Source: Halarchaeum nitratireducens (GTDB taxonomy: Archaea > Halobacteriota > Halobacteria > Halobacteriales > Halobacteriaceae). From it: 64,000 nt of DNA. The translations under genes were made by a program, and so were the position numbers. The stretch lies in NCBI RefSeq assembly GCF_014647155.1, contig NZ_BMOQ01000001.1, forward strand, positions 124,001 through 188,000, given 5' to 3'. Below are positions 51,403 to 61,985 of this stretch, piece after piece. The notes below the pieces were generated by a model. That model did no database searches and had not been told where the DNA came from. It saw only the letters and a list, made by a program, of their open reading frames with translations. Every line of letters starts with the position of its first letter. Within the stretch, counting starts at the first letter, position 1.

Positions 51403-54336
51403 ATGTCAACAGGCCAGTCACCCAAGGAGATCGGGGAAATCAGCTTCGGACTGATGGACCCGGAGGAGTATCGAGAGATGAGCGCGACGAAGGTCATCAC
51501 CGCCGACACGTACGACGACGACGGGTTCCCCATCGACATGGGCCTGATGGACCCGCGACTCGGCGTCATCGACCCCGGACTCGAGTGTAAGACCTGCGGG
51601 AACCGCAGCGGGTCGTGTAACGGCCACTTCGGCCACATCGAGCTCGCCGCGCCCGTCATCCACGTCGGCTTCTCGAAGCTCATCCGACGGCTGCTGCGCG
51701 GCACCTGCCGGAGCTGCAGTCGACTCCTCCTCACCGAGGAGGAGATGGAGGAGTACAGCGACGACCTCGAACGGACGCGCGGGCTGCGCCAGGACGTCTC
51801 CGACGTCACGAAGGCCGCGATCCGGGAGGCGCGCAAGAAGAGCAACTGTCCCTACTGCGGGGAGGCCCAGTACGACGTCAAACACGAGAAGCCCACGACG
51901 TACTACGAGGTCCAGCAGGTCCTCGCCAGCGATTACTCGGAGCGCATCGCCTCCGCGATGCAGCCCGACCCCGACGAGGACGACGCGGGCATCAGCCCGC
52001 AGGCGCTCGCCGAGGAGACGGACATCAACATCTCGCGCATCAACGAGATCCTCAGCGGCGAGTTCCGCCCCCGAGAGGACGACCGGAAGGCCATCGAGAA
52101 GGCCATCGGTGCGGAACTCACCACGGAGGACATGAACAAGCTGATGCCGAGCGACATCCGGGACTGGTTCGAGGACATTCCGGGGGACGACCTCGAAGTG
52201 CTCGGCATCGACGCGGATCGCTCCCGTCCCGAGTGGATGATCCTCACCGTCCTCCCGGTACCGCCCGTCACGGCGCGGCCGTCGATCACGCTCGACAACG
52301 GTCAGCGCTCCGAGGACGACCTCACGCACAAGCTCGTGGACATCATCCGCATCAACCAGCGGTTCATGGAGAACCGCGAAGCGGGTGCACCCCAGCTGAT
52401 CATCGAGGACCTCTGGGAGCTCCTCCAGTATCACGTCACGACGTTCATGGACAACGAGATCAGCGGCACGCCGCCGGCGCGCCACCGCTCCGGTCGGCCG
52501 TTGAAGACCCTCTCACAGCGCCTGAAGGGCAAAGAGGGACGGTTCCGCGGGAGCCTCTCGGGGAAACGCGTGAACTTCTCCGCTCGGACCGTCATCAGCC
52601 CGGACCCGACCCTGAGCCTGAACGAGGTCGGCGTTCCCGAGCGCGTCGCGCGCGAGATGACGCAGACGATGGTCGTCAACGAGCAGAACATCGAGCGCGC
52701 GCGTCAGTACGTCCGCAACGGCCCCGAGGGCCACCCCGGCGCGAACTACGTGCAGCGGCCGGACGGTCGGCGCGTCCGCGTCACCGAGAAGGTCTGCGAG
52801 GAGCTCGCCGAGCGCATCGAGACAGGCTGGGAGGTCCAGCGCCACCTCATCGACGGCGACATCGTGATCTTCAACCGCCAGCCCAGCCTCCACCGGATGA
52901 GCATCATGGCCCACGAGGTCGTGGTGATGCCGTACAAGACGTTCCGGCTGAACACCGTCGTCTGCCCGCCGTACAACGCGGACTTCGACGGCGACGAGAT
53001 GAACATGCACGCCCTCCAGAACGAGGAGGCGCGCGCGGAAGCCCGCGTCCTCATGCGCGTACAGGAGCAGATCCTCAGCCCGCGCTTCGGTGAGAACATC
53101 ATCGGCGCGATCCAGGACCACATCAGCGGGATGTACCTCTTGACGCACGACAACCCCTCGTTCAACGAGACGCAGGCGCTCGACCTGCTGCGTCAGACCC
53201 GCATCGACGAACTCCCGCCCGCGGACGGCGTCGACGACGACGGCGCGGAGTTCTGGACCGGCTACACGCTGTTCAGCGAGCTCCTTCCCGACGACCTCAA
53301 CCTCGAGTTCAAGTCGAGCACGGGCGAGGACGTCGTCATCGAGGACGGCCAGCTGATCCAGGGGACCATCGACGAGGACGGTGTCGGCGAGTTCGGGAGC
53401 GACATCGTCGACACCATCATGAAGGTGTACGGCGCGACGCGCGCACGCATCTTCATCAACGAGGTCGCGGCGCTCGCGATGCGCGCGATCATGCACTTCG
53501 GGTTCTCGATCGGGATCGACGACGAGTCCATCTCGGCCGAGGCTCAGGAGCGCATCGACGACGCGATCGGGAACGCGTACGACCGCGTCGAGGAGCTCAT
53601 CGACTCCTACGAGGCCGGCGACCTCGAGAGCCTGCCCGGTCGGACGGTCGATGAGACCCTCGAAATGAAGATCATGCAGACGCTCGGGAAGGCCCGCGAC
53701 TCCGCCGGCGACATCGCGGGGGATCACTTCGAGGACACGAACCCCGCGGTCGTCATGGCCGAGTCCGGGGCGCGTGGCTCGATGCTGAACCTCACGCAGA
53801 TGGCGGGCTGCGTCGGCCAGCAGGCCGTGCGCGGCGAGCGGATCAACCGCGGCTACGAGGACCGCACGCTCAGCCACTACGAGCCGAACGACCTCTCCGC
53901 GGAGGCCCACGGCTTCGTGGAGTCCTCCTACACCTCGGGACTGAACCCGAAGGAGTTCTTCTTCCACGCGATGGGCGGCCGCGAGGGCCTCGTCGACACC
54001 GCAGTCCGGACGTCGAAGTCCGGCTACCTCCAGCGGCGGCTGATCAACGCCCTCAGCGAACTCGAAACGCAGTACGACGGGACGGTTCGGGACACCTCCG
54101 ACACCATCGTCCAGTTCGAGTTCGGCGAGGACGGCACGAGCCCGGTACGCGTCGCCTCCGACGAGGAGGCCGACATCGACGTGGAGAGCATCGCCGACCG
54201 CGTCCTCGAATCCGAGTTCGAGAGCGAGACCGACCTGGAGGAGTTCATCGGCGAGCGCGAACCGCCGACGAACCTCTCCGAACACGGCGAGTCGTGGACG
54301 ATCGAGGAATCCGCCCGCGCGGAGGGTGACGACTAA
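51403..54336 (+). CDS. rpoA1: RNA polymerase subunit A'
   Basis: The 977-residue largest subunit contains the clamp zinc ribbon (CKTCGNRSGSCNGHFGH, near residue 63), a second Cys pair region (CPYCGEAQ) and the catalytic NADFDGDEMN, whose Asp527, Asp529 and Asp531 hold the catalytic magnesium. The bridge and trigger region follow (ARGSMLNLTQMAGCVGQQ). Near residue 195 is a haloarchaeal acidic insert resembling a helix-turn-helix (SPQALAEETDINISRINEIL). The subunit ends at the usual A'/A'' split. rpoA'' begins at the next base. Confidence 0.97.
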   Translation: MSTGQSPKEIGEISFGLMDPEEYREMSATKVITADTYDDDGFPIDMGLMDPRLGVIDPGLECKTCGNRSGSCNGHFGHIELAAPVIHVGFSKLIRRLLRGTCRSCSRLLLTEEEMEEYSDDLERTRGLRQDVSDVTKAAIREARKKSNCPYCGEAQYDVKHEKPTTYYEVQQVLASDYSERIASAMQPDPDEDDAGISPQALAEETDINISRINEILSGEFRPREDDRKAIEKAIGAELTTEDMNKLMPSDIRDWFEDIPGDDLEVLGIDADRSRPEWMILTVLPVPPVTARPSITLDNGQRSEDDLTHKLVDIIRINQRFMENREAGAPQLIIEDLWELLQYHVTTFMDNEISGTPPARHRSGRPLKTLSQRLKGKEGRFRGSLSGKRVNFSARTVISPDPTLSLNEVGVPERVAREMTQTMVVNEQNIERARQYVRNGPEGHPGANYVQRPDGRRVRVTEKVCEELAERIETGWEVQRHLIDGDIVIFNRQPSLHRMSIMAHEVVVMPYKTFRLNTVVCPPYNADFDGDEMNMHALQNEEARAEARVLMRVQEQILSPRFGENIIGAIQDHISGMYLLTHDNPSFNETQALDLLRQTRIDELPPADGVDDDGAEFWTGYTLFSELLPDDLNLEFKSSTGEDVVIEDGQLIQGTIDEDGVGEFGSDIVDTIMKVYGATRARIFINEVAALAMRAIMHFGFSIGIDDESISAEAQERIDDAIGNAYDRVEELIDSYEAGDLESLPGRTVDETLEMKIMQTLGKARDSAGDIAGDHFEDTNPAVVMAESGARGSMLNLTQMAGCVGQQAVRGERINRGYEDRTLSHYEPNDLSAEAHGFVESSYTSGLNPKEFFFHAMGGREGLVDTAVRTSKSGYLQRRLINALSELETQYDGTVRDTSDTIVQFEFGEDGTSPVRVASDEEADIDVESIADRVLESEFESETDLEEFIGEREPPTNLSEHGESWTIEESARAEGDD

Positions 54337-56124
54337 ATGACCGAGATTACGGACGACATCGAGGCCGTCGTGGAGGACACCGACCTCCCGCGGCGCCTGA
54401 AGGAGGACGTATACGACACGATCGAGGCCCGCGACGGCGTCGACACGGAGAACGCGAACTACATCGCCAAGGCCGTCGAGGCTCAGTACACGACCTCGCG
54501 CGTCGACCCGCTCGACCCGGTCGGGACGGTGAGCGCGCAGTCCATCGGGGAGCCCGGGACGCAGATGAGCGTCCCCCACGACGAGCGCGTGCTCGTCCGC
54601 CGTCACGGCGAGACCGACGTCGTGGAGATCGGCGATCTCGTTGACGACGTGCTCTCCACTCGCGAGTCTCGGACGATTGACGACCACGAGGTCGCGCTCG
54701 CGCCCGACGACCTCGAAGTGCCGAGTCTGCGCTCCGATGAGGGTGTCGAGTGGAAGCCCGTAGAGGAGGTCAGCCGGCACGACGCACCCGAGGATCTCCT
54801 CGAGTTCACGCTCGAGTCGGGGCGGACGATTCGCGCGACGCGCGCGCACTCGTTCGTGAAGCGAGTGGACGGCGAGATCAAGCCGGTCGCGAGTGACACG
54901 CTCGAAATTGGTGACGACCTTCCAGTCGTCGGCTCGTTCGACGGAACCTCGGACACTGCTGAGTTCGACTTCGCCCCCGTCACGGCTGCCGACGGTGGAG
55001 CCACGGTCGAAGGTGAGGGATCGGACGAACTCGATCAGACCATCGCTCGTGCGTCTTGGGAGCGCATTGACGCCATCGACGCCATCGAGCCCGCACACGA
55101 CCACGTCTACGACTTCTCGGTCGCCGGGCTTGAGACGTTCACGACTGCGCAAGGCGTCGTGACGCACAACACGATGAACACGTTCCACTACGCGGGCGTC
55201 GCGGAGATCGACGTCACGCAGGGCCTCCCGCGACTCATCGAGCTCGTGGACGCTCGGAAGAACCCGGACACGCCGATGATGACGGTCCACCTCGAGGACG
55301 AGTACGCGACGGACCGCGAGCGCGCCCACGAGGTCGTGTGGAACATCGAGGCGACGAAGATCCTCGCTCTCGGGGACATCTCGACGAACGTCGCCGACAT
55401 GATCGTCTCCATCGACCTGAACGAGGACACGCTCGCGGAGCGCTGGCCCACGGTCGAGAGCACGACGGAGATCGCCGGCGAGATCGCCGACATCATCCAG
55501 GACAACCTCGGCGTGCAGGTCACCCAATCGGGCACGGTCATCGAGTTCGGGCCGGAGGAGCCGAGCTACCGCGAGCTCCTGCAGCTCGTCGAGCAGCTCC
55601 GCGAGATCACGTTCAAGGGGATCGAGGACATCTCGCGCGTCGTCATCCGCAAGGAGGAGACCGACGCGGGCGAGGAGTTCGTCCTCTACACGGAGGGCTC
55701 GGCCTTCAAGAAGACGCTGAAGATCGAGGGGGTCGACGCCTCCCGGACGACGTGTAACAACATCCACGAGGTCCACAAGACCCTCGGCATCGAGGCGGCC
55801 CGCGAGGCCATCATCGACGAGACGATGACGACGCTCGAAGAGCAGGGCCTCGACGACGTGAACATCCGCCACCTGATGCTGGTCGCGGACATCATGACGA
55901 ACGACGGCACGATCCAGTCGATCGGCCGGCACGGGATTTCCGGGAACAAGGACTCCGTGCTCGCGCGCGCGGCCTTCGAGGTGACGGTGAATCACCTGCT
56001 CGACGCCGCCATCTACGGCGAGGCCGACGATCTCGACGGCGTCATCGAGAACGTCATCGTCGGAAAGCCCGTCCGCCTCGGGACCGGCGACGTCGACCTC
56101 CGCATGGGAACGACGAGCGACTGA
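54337..56124 (+). CDS. rpoA2: RNA polymerase subunit A'' precursor, interrupted by an intein
   Basis: The host protein is the C-terminal part of the beta'-equivalent, including [18 protein letters not shown] and [21 protein letters not shown], with the clamp and jaw segments ending at [23 protein letters not shown] and HGISGNKDS. The reading frame is 595 codons, but the mature subunit would be 394 residues because residues 78-278 form an in-frame intein between GTQM and TMNTFHY, in the most conserved part of the trigger loop. The polymerase can only be active after splicing. The gene abuts rpoA' upstream, and nusA follows after three bases. Confidence 0.97.
   Translation: MTEITDDIEAVVEDTDLPRRLKEDVYDTIEARDGVDTENANYIAKAVEAQYTTSRVDPLDPVGTVSAQSIGEPGTQMSVPHDERVLVRRHGETDVVEIGDLVDDVLSTRESRTIDDHEVALAPDDLEVPSLRSDEGVEWKPVEEVSRHDAPEDLLEFTLESGRTIRATRAHSFVKRVDGEIKPVASDTLEIGDDLPVVGSFDGTSDTAEFDFAPVTAADGGATVEGEGSDELDQTIARASWERIDAIDAIEPAHDHVYDFSVAGLETFTTAQGVVTHNTMNTFHYAGVAEIDVTQGLPRLIELVDARKNPDTPMMTVHLEDEYATDRERAHEVVWNIEATKILALGDISTNVADMIVSIDLNEDTLAERWPTVESTTEIAGEIADIIQDNLGVQVTQSGTVIEFGPEEPSYRELLQLVEQLREITFKGIEDISRVVIRKEETDAGEEFVLYTEGSAFKKTLKIEGVDASRTTCNNIHEVHKTLGIEAAREAIIDETMTTLEEQGLDDVNIRHLMLVADIMTNDGTIQSIGRHGISGNKDSVLARAAFEVTVNHLLDAAIYGEADDLDGVIENVIVGKPVRLGTGDVDLRMGTTSD
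54568..55170 (+). mobile_element. Mini-intein in RpoA'' (201 residues, no homing endonuclease)
   Basis: The intein starts with Ser ([14 protein letters not shown], block A) and has a block B with the TxxH signature ([11 protein letters not shown], residues about 89-99). A block F reads [13 protein letters not shown], and block G is GVVTHN with penultimate His and terminal Asn, followed by Thr as the +1 extein nucleophile. All splicing residues are present. At 201 residues there is no room for the LAGLIDADG endonuclease, so it is a fixed mini-intein. The position in the GTQM/TMNTFHY site is one where archaeal rpoA'' inteins are known. Its base composition is somewhat less GC-rich than the flanking exteins. 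Confidence 0.93.
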
Positions 56125-56127
56125 CCC

Positions 56128-56553
56128 GTGACGGTCACGCTCTCCGACGAGGCGCGCCGTCTCATCGCCGCGTTCGAGGACGCTACGGACGCGACCGCGG
56201 TCGATTGCGTCGTCGACGACGAGCGTGATCGCGTCGTCTTCGTCGTGAAGGCCGGCGAGATGCCACAGGCGATCGGTCGCGGCGGCGAGCGCGTCCAGGG
56301 GCTCGAAGACGACCTCGGTCGGGACGTCGAACTCGTCGAGGACGCCCCCAGCGCGGAGGCGTTCGTCGCGCACGCGCTGAGCCCCGCCGCGGTGTACAAC
56401 GTCACGATCAGCGAGAACGACGACACGGTCGCGTACGCCGAGGTCGCCCACGAGGACCGCGGCGTCGCCATCGGCCAGTCGGGGCGTAACATCGAGATGG
56501 CGAAGGAGCTGGCGAAACGCCACTTCGACGTCGACGACATCCAGCTCACGTAG
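56128..56553 (+). CDS. nusA: NusA-like transcription factor
   Basis: The 141-residue protein consists of the two KH domains of NusA without the bacterial N-terminal polymerase-binding domain: GEMPQAIGRGGERVQGLEDDLG (first, with GxxG) and GVAIGQSGRNIEMAKELAK (second). Archaeal NusA binds RNA and is cotranscribed with the polymerase genes. The start codon is GTG at 56128, three bases after rpoA'' stops; no ATG is available in a suitable place. Confidence 0.93.
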   Translation: MTVTLSDEARRLIAAFEDATDATAVDCVVDDERDRVVFVVKAGEMPQAIGRGGERVQGLEDDLGRDVELVEDAPSAEAFVAHALSPAAVYNVTISENDDTVAYAEVAHEDRGVAIGQSGRNIEMAKELAKRHFDVDDIQLT

Positions 56554-56619
56554 CCCCCGCTCGCACCTCCGACCCGGTCACGCCCTCACGTTCTTGTAGC
56601 GCGCGCCGTATCGCAGTGT

Positions 56620-57521
56620 ATGACCGCGGTGTCAGTCGCGCGCGTCCTCGATCGGGTCGTCGCGGTGATCACGTCGTACCACGGCCTCCTCGCGCAGCTC
56701 GGGGCCTTCGTCGCCATCGCGCTCGTCGTCTACGCCGTCGGGCGTCTCGCCGTCGTGCCGCCGCTCGTCCGCGCCGTCCGCGCGCGAAACGACGAGAACC
56801 GGACCCTCGTGGACGCGACGGAGCTCTACGCTCGGGTCGCGATCGCCGCGACCGCGCTCGTGTTGGCGACGGCCGCCGCGGGGTTCGGGAGGGCCTTTCA
56901 GGGATCGGCACTCGTCGTCGCGGCGGCGACACTCGCGCTCGGCGTCGCCGGCCAAGACGTCATCGGAAACCTCGTCAGCGGCGTCTTCCTCGTCGCCGAC
57001 CCGGATTTCAACGTCGGGGACTACGTTCAGTGGGGCGATCAGGAGGGGACGGTCGAAAAGGTCGACTTCCGAGTGACGCGGGTTCGGACGGCCGCGGGCG
57101 AGACGGTGACCGTGCCGAACTCGCAGCTGACGACGAACGCGTTGATCTCGCCCTACGCGGGTGCGACGTACCGCGTCTCGGAGACGTTCGGCGTCCGCCA
57201 CGACGCCGACGTCGAGACCGCGCTCCGCCTCCCCAAGGAGGCCGCCGAGGCGGACGAGCGGATCGTCGCCGACCCCGAGCCGACGGTGCAGGTCGACGGC
57301 TTCGGTGCGAACTCGCTCGACGTCGTCGCACGCTACTGGGTCGGCGAGCCGACGGAGACGCTGATCGCCGAGGTGCGCTCGGCGTACGTCCGACGCGTCG
57401 CGGACGCCTTCGAGGCGCACGACATCGCGCCGAACCCGGCGAGCCGGACGGATTCTCGGGTTCGCTCGCGGTCGCTGACGCCCGGTCGGAAGCACGCGAC
57501 GACGACGGTCGTGTGCCGTAG
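56620..57521 (+). pseudogene. MscS-type mechanosensitive channel with a frameshifted C-terminus
   Basis: The protein has three hydrophobic helices (about residues 24-46, 68-92 and 96-120), the last being the pore helix leading into GVAGQDVIGNLVSGVFLVADPDFNVGDYV. The beta domain of MscS follows (KVDFRVTRVRTAAGETVTVPNSQL). Up to residue 278 (NPASRT) the frame is normal. After about 57451 the expected acidic tail (FSGSLAVADARSEARDDDGRVP, stop at 57521) lies in another frame, as if one base were missing, whereas the actual frame runs on for about 120 codons antagonistically over rps12. The core channel domains are complete, so the protein may still work with an altered tail, or the shift may be a sequencing error. 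Confidence 0.75.
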
Positions 57522-57578
57522 CGACACGGAGATCCGCGAAAGACCGGGCTTAAGTAGTTGCACTGGGAAATACCGCGC

Positions 57579-58007
57579 ATGCCGAACGGCAAGTACGCCG
57601 CGCGCAAACTCAAGAAGGACCGCCAGAACCACCGGTGGTCCGACTCCGACTACGCGCGTCGGGAGCGGGGGCTTTCGGAGAAGTCCGACCCCCTCGAGGG
57701 TGCGCCCCAGGGACGAGGTATCGTGCTGGAGAAGGTCGGGATCGAGGCCAAGCAGCCCAACTCCGCCATCCGGAAATGCGTCCGGGTCCAGCTCATCAAG
57801 AACGGCAAGCAGGTAACCGCCTTTTGCCCCGGTGACGGTGCGATCTCCTTCATCGACGAGCACGACGAGGTCACGATCGCTGGCATCGGTGGTGCGAAGG
57901 GTCGCGCCATGGGTGACCTCTCGGGTGTGAACTACAAGGTCGAGAAGGTCAACGGCGTCTCGCTCATCGAACTCGTTCGCGGTAACGCGGAGAAGCCCGT
58001 CCGATAA
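57579..58007 (+). CDS. rps12: 30S ribosomal protein S12
   Basis: The 142-residue protein is the expected length for haloarchaeal S12, with [29 protein letters not shown] (in shorter pieces) and [15 protein letters not shown] of the decoding-centre loop. It monitors codon-anticodon pairing on the 30S subunit. TATA-like GCTTAAG about 28 bases upstream supports the ATG at 57579 and a leaderless transcript. Its stop overlaps the rps7 ATG by one base (TAATG). Confidence 0.97.
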   Translation: MPNGKYAARKLKKDRQNHRWSDSDYARRERGLSEKSDPLEGAPQGRGIVLEKVGIEAKQPNSAIRKCVRVQLIKNGKQVTAFCPGDGAISFIDEHDEVTIAGIGGAKGRAMGDLSGVNYKVEKVNGVSLIELVRGNAEKPVR

Positions 58008-58618
58008 TGTCCACGGAAGAAGCCCCCGAACCCGAGACGCCCGCCGGCACCGAGGAGTCCAGCGAGGCCGACCTCTTCGGCGTCTGGGACGTCTCGGAGA
58101 TCAGCTACGCAGACCCGTCCACGAAGCGCTACATCACCGTGACGCCCATCGCACACACGATGGGGCGTCACGCGTCCAAGCAGTTCCAGAAGAGCCAGAT
58201 CTCGGTCGTCGAGCGGCTCACCAACCGTCTGATGAAGACGGGCCGGAACGCCGGCAAGAAGCAGCAGGCGCTCAAGATCGTCCGCGAGGCCTTCGAGACC
58301 ATCCACGAGCGCACCGACGAGAACCCGGTGCAGGTCCTCGTCACCGCGGTCGAGAACGCCGCGCCCCGAGAGGAGACCGTCCGCCTGAAGTACGGTGGCA
58401 TCTCGGTCCCGAAGGCCGTCGACGTCGCGCCCCAGCGCCGCGTCGATCAGGCGCTGAAGTTCCTCGCCGACGGCGCGCACTCGGACTCGTTCAAGACGCC
58501 GACGTCCGCCGCTGACGCGCTCGCCAACCAGCTCATCGGCGCCGCCGACTACGATCTGCAGACGTACGCCATCTCCCAGAAGGAGGAGAAAGAGCGCGTC
58601 GCCGCCGCGGCCCGCTAA
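58007..58618 (+). CDS. rps7: 30S ribosomal protein S7
   Basis: The 203-residue protein is archaeal S7. Its head-domain motifs include RLTNRLMKTGRNAGKKQQAL and the C-terminal VDVAPQRRVDQALKFL. It nucleates assembly of the 30S head on 16S rRNA. It is translationally coupled to rps12. Following EF-2 after a divergent gene, it keeps the classical S12-S7-EF-2 order. Confidence 0.97.
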   Translation: MSTEEAPEPETPAGTEESSEADLFGVWDVSEISYADPSTKRYITVTPIAHTMGRHASKQFQKSQISVVERLTNRLMKTGRNAGKKQQALKIVREAFETIHERTDENPVQVLVTAVENAAPREETVRLKYGGISVPKAVDVAPQRRVDQALKFLADGAHSDSFKTPTSAADALANQLIGAADYDLQTYAISQKEEKERVAAAAR

Positions 58619-58702
58619 CACGGCTCTCATTTCTTCTTCGTCTTCTCCAATATCGCGTAGCGACGGCCATCGACGTTCGGACCCGCCCCGCTCGGTACCG
58701 CG

Positions 58703-59473
58703 TCAGTCGGCCGCCGGCCCCGTCGTCGTTTCGTGGGCGTCCACGTACGCGCGCACGAGGTCGACGAGCGCGCGGCGGTGGGCGGACTCGTCCGGGTCGT
58801 CCGCGAGCGTGCGGAACCGCTCTTTGAACCACGTCACGTCGACGCCGGGGGCGTCCGAGTCGGCGAGGTCGGCGAACTCGTAGATCCGGTGATCGGCCGG
58901 GACGGCGTCGTGGCGTTCGAGGAGCGCGAGCGCGAACGCGGCGTTGACGGCGGTCAGCTCGGGATCGGCAGCGGCGGTGAGTCGGTAGCCGCCCGCGGGC
59001 TCGGTGTCGGACGGCGGCCGCTCGGCGACGGCGGTGGCGAGCTGCGATTCGAGGAACGTGAGGAGTCTGTCCGTCGGCGCGACGCTTAGGGTGATGTCGT
59101 CGGCGTAGATGTCCTTGGCGTGGTTGGCGAGCTGTTCGCACTGCTGGAGGACGCGACGCTCGACGCGCCGGCCGGGGAGCGCGAGGAAGAGGATCTCGGA
59201 GAGCCCCATCGTATGCGAGACGTGATCGGCCTCGTATCGGGCCATGTGAGCGTACTCGTGAATCGCGAGCTCGCGCGCCATCACGGACGTCGCGGCGCGC
59301 CGCGAGATGTTGAGGACGTGCCGATCGTCGTAGTGACCGGCCCACGTCCGCTCGTCCGGATCCTCCCGGACGCGGACGTGTACCGGTTTCTCGACGTCGT
59401 ACTGGTGTTCGAAGAGGTCCCGTGCGCCGAGGAACGGCCCGGCGGGGACGGAACCGTGGACCCGTACATCCAT
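58703..59473 (-). CDS. DUF5781 family protein with an HExxH zinc motif
   Basis: The 256-residue protein has [20 protein letters not shown] near residue 90, containing HEYAH (HExxH) and later His residues, so it is probably a zinc metallopeptidase. It resembles the haloarchaeal DUF5781 family, for which no function is published as far as I know. It is inserted between rps7 and EF-2 on the opposite strand. The ATG at 59473 begins [14 protein letters not shown]; longer frames in this direction run antisense through EF-2 and are rejected. Confidence 0.8.
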   Translation of the reverse strand: MDVRVHGSVPAGPFLGARDLFEHQYDVEKPVHVRVREDPDERTWAGHYDDRHVLNISRRAATSVMARELAIHEYAHMARYEADHVSHTMGLSEILFLALPGRRVERRVLQQCEQLANHAKDIYADDITLSVAPTDRLLTFLESQLATAVAERPPSDTEPAGGYRLTAAADPELTAVNAAFALALLERHDAVPADHRIYEFADLADSDAPGVDVTWFKERFRTLADDPDESAHRRALVDLVRAYVDAHETTTGPAAD

Positions 59474-59630
59474 GTGTGCGAATACCACGACCCGGACGGG
59501 GTTGACTCTTGCGCCCACGGCGATCGTCGCCCCGCGCGCGTTTCGGGACCACCGGACGGCGAACGGGCCGTGTGTTGCCGGCACACGCGCGGAGACGGAA
59601 ACACTACCCTTTTCAACCCGCTGGCGGTAC

Positions 59631-59642
59631 ATGCGTGCATAA
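59631..59642 (+). CDS. Four-codon upstream ORF at the EF-2 start
   Basis: ATG-CGT-GCA-TAA starts about where transcription is predicted to begin (TATA-like CCTTTTCAA near 59609-59615). Its TAA shares its last base with the EF-2 ATG (TAATG). It is the shortest of four such frames seen here and could be chance. Confidence 0.3.
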
Positions 59643-61828
59643 TGGGCCGACGCAAGAAGATCGTCGAACAGTGTGAGCGGCTGATGGACGAACCGGAGCA
59701 GATCCGGAACATCGCCATCGCCGCCCACGTCGACCACGGGAAGACGACGCTCACCGACAACCTGCTCGCCGGTGCGGGCATGATCTCGGACGAGACGGCT
59801 GGCGAGCAGCTCGCCATGGACACCGAGGAGGACGAGCAGGAGCGCGGTATCACTATCGACGCCGCGAACGTCTCCATGACCCACGAGTACGAGGGCGAAG
59901 CCCACCTCGTCAACCTCATCGACACGCCGGGCCACGTCGACTTCGGTGGCGACGTGACGCGCGCGATGCGCGCGGTCGACGGCGCGCTCGTCGTCGTGGA
60001 CGCCGTCGAGGGCGCGATGCCTCAGACGGAGACGGTCGTTCGGCAGGCGCTCCGCGAGGGCGTCAAGCCGGCGCTGTTCATCAACAAGGTCGATCGCCTC
60101 ATCAGCGAGCTCCAGGAGGGCCCCGAGGAGATGCAAAAGCGCCTGCTCGGCGTCATCAACGAGGTCAACGAGCTCATCCGCGGGATGACCGAGGAGATGG
60201 ACGACATCGACGACTGGACCGTCTCGGTCGAGGACGGGACGGTCGGATTCGGCTCCGCGCTCTACAAGTGGGGCGTCTCGATGCCGTCGATGCAGCGCAC
60301 CGGCATGGATTTCGGGGACATCATGGAACTCGAGCGCAACGACCAGCGCCAGGAGCTCCACGAGCGAACCCCGCTCTCGGACGTCGTGCTCGACATGGTG
60401 TGCGAGCACTTCCCGGACCCCATCGAGTCCCAGCCGCGACGTATCCCGCGCATCTGGCGCGGCGACGACGAGTCCGACATCGCGGAGTCGATGCGCCTCG
60501 TCGACGAGGACGGCGAGGTCGTCCTCATGGTGACGGACATCGGCGTCGACCCGCACGCCGGCGAGATCGCCGCGGGTCGCGTCTTCTCCGGCACGATCGA
60601 GAAAGGACAGGACCTCTACGTCTCCGGGACCGCGGGCACGAACCGCGTCCAGTCCGTCGGGATCTACATGGGCGGCGAGCGCGAGGAGGTCGAACGCGTC
60701 CCGGCCGGGAACATCGCCGCCGTCACCGGCCTGAAGGACGCCATCGCGGGCTCTACCGTCTCCTCCACGGAGATGACGCCGTTCGAGTCCATCGAGCACA
60801 TCAGCGAGCCGGTCATCACGAAGTCCGTCGAGGCGAAGAACATGGACGACCTGCCGAAGCTCATCGAGACGCTCCAGCAGGTCGCCAAGGAGGACCCGAC
60901 GATCCGCATCGAGATCAACGAGGACACGGGCGAGCACCTCATCAGCGGGCAGGGCGAACTCCACCTCGAGGTCATCACCCAGCGCATCGAGCGCAATCAG
61001 GGGATCCCGGTCAACACCGGTGAACCGATCGTCGTCTACCGCGAGGCGCCGACGCAGGAGTCCCGAGAGGTCGAGGGGCGTTCGCCGAACAACCACAACC
61101 GCTTCTACATCACGGTCGAGCCGCTCAGCGAGGACATCGTCGAGACGATCCAGCTCGGCGACGTCTCGATGGACATGCCCGAGCAGGAACGCCGCGAGGC
61201 GCTCCAGGAGGCCGGGATGGACAAGGATACCTCGCAGAACGTCGAGGACATCCACAACACGAACGTCTTCATCGACGACACGAAGGGTATCCAGCACCTC
61301 AACGAGACGATGGAGCTCGTCAACGAGGGGCTCCAGGAGGCTCTCAACGACGGCCCGCTGGCGGCCGAGCCCGTGCAGGGCGCACTGATCCGTCTGCACG
61401 ACGCGCGCCTCCACGAGGACGCCATCCACCGCGGTCCCGCGCAGGTCATCCCCGCGGTCCGTCAGGCCGTCCACAACGCGCTCATCGATGCGGAGATCAA
61501 GCTCCTCGAACCGATTCAGGACGTCCGCATCGACGTCCCCACCGAGCACATGGGTGCGGCGAGCGGCGAGATTCAGGGCCGCCGTGGCCGCGTCGACGAC
61601 ATGTATCAGGAGGGCGACCTCATGGTCGTCGAGGGCATCGCGCCCGTCGACGAGATGATCGGCTTCTCCAGCGACATCCGCTCTGCGACCGAGGGTCGTG
61701 CGTCGTGGAACACGGAGAACGCCGGCTTCCGCGTCCTCTCCGACAGCATGCAGCGCGAGATCATCATGGAGATCCGCGAGCGCAAGGGCATGAAGACGGA
61801 ACTCCCCGAAACGGTCGACTACTTCTAA
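59642..61828 (+). CDS. Translation elongation factor EF-2
   Basis: The 728-residue GTPase has the G1 motif AHVDHGKT at residues 28-35, followed by G2 RGITI, G3 DTPGHVDF and G4 NKVD. Domain IV carries the diphthamide target His596 in [11 protein letters not shown], which archaea modify with the Dph enzymes. It drives ribosomal translocation. The product ends NVETVDYF-like (LPETVDYF). The start at 59642 gives the standard [10 protein letters not shown]; an in-frame extension to 59120 crosses the divergent DUF5781 gene. Confidence 0.97.
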   Translation: MGRRKKIVEQCERLMDEPEQIRNIAIAAHVDHGKTTLTDNLLAGAGMISDETAGEQLAMDTEEDEQERGITIDAANVSMTHEYEGEAHLVNLIDTPGHVDFGGDVTRAMRAVDGALVVVDAVEGAMPQTETVVRQALREGVKPALFINKVDRLISELQEGPEEMQKRLLGVINEVNELIRGMTEEMDDIDDWTVSVEDGTVGFGSALYKWGVSMPSMQRTGMDFGDIMELERNDQRQELHERTPLSDVVLDMVCEHFPDPIESQPRRIPRIWRGDDESDIAESMRLVDEDGEVVLMVTDIGVDPHAGEIAAGRVFSGTIEKGQDLYVSGTAGTNRVQSVGIYMGGEREEVERVPAGNIAAVTGLKDAIAGSTVSSTEMTPFESIEHISEPVITKSVEAKNMDDLPKLIETLQQVAKEDPTIRIEINEDTGEHLISGQGELHLEVITQRIERNQGIPVNTGEPIVVYREAPTQESREVEGRSPNNHNRFYITVEPLSEDIVETIQLGDVSMDMPEQERREALQEAGMDKDTSQNVEDIHNTNVFIDDTKGIQHLNETMELVNEGLQEALNDGPLAAEPVQGALIRLHDARLHEDAIHRGPAQVIPAVRQAVHNALIDAEIKLLEPIQDVRIDVPTEHMGAASGEIQGRRGRVDDMYQEGDLMVVEGIAPVDEMIGFSSDIRSATEGRASWNTENAGFRVLSDSMQREIIMEIRERKGMKTELPETVDYF

Positions 61829-61952
61829 ACGGCCGCTTCCCGTTTCGACGCGCTGCGGCGGCGTCGGCCCGTCCGCCGTGATTTCGCTTCGTTCCGCCGT
61901 TCGGCTTTCCGCTCTCCGGCCCGTGCGTCCGTCGTCCGACGGCCGTGCCGAA

Positions 61953-61960
61953 GGTTTCTA
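61953..61960 (+). promoter_or_regulatory. TATA box of the ACT-hom operon
   Basis: TTTCTAAC preceded by purine-rich CGAAGG (BRE-like) is about 28 bases before the upstream-frame ATG at 61986. It therefore predicts that transcription starts at that ATG, not at the ACT gene. Confidence 0.5.
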
Positions 61961-61985
61961 ACGCGGCGGGGGCGTTCGATCAGGT

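Noticed and set aside
52513-56523. A 1336-codon open frame antisense to rpoA' and rpoA''
   Set aside because: It is the mirror of strongly G/C-biased codons in the polymerase genes, has Val/Asp/Arg-rich low-complexity sequence and no domain; such shadows are common in haloarchaeal DNA.
56616-57521. Full-length frame +1 relative to the MscS gene
   Set aside because: Arg-rich shadow for most of its length; only its last 22 codons are meaningful, as the displaced tail of MscS.
58703-61549. A 948-codon minus-strand frame over EF-2
   Set aside because: Only its last 257 codons (from 59473) form a recognisable protein; the rest is antisense to EF-2.
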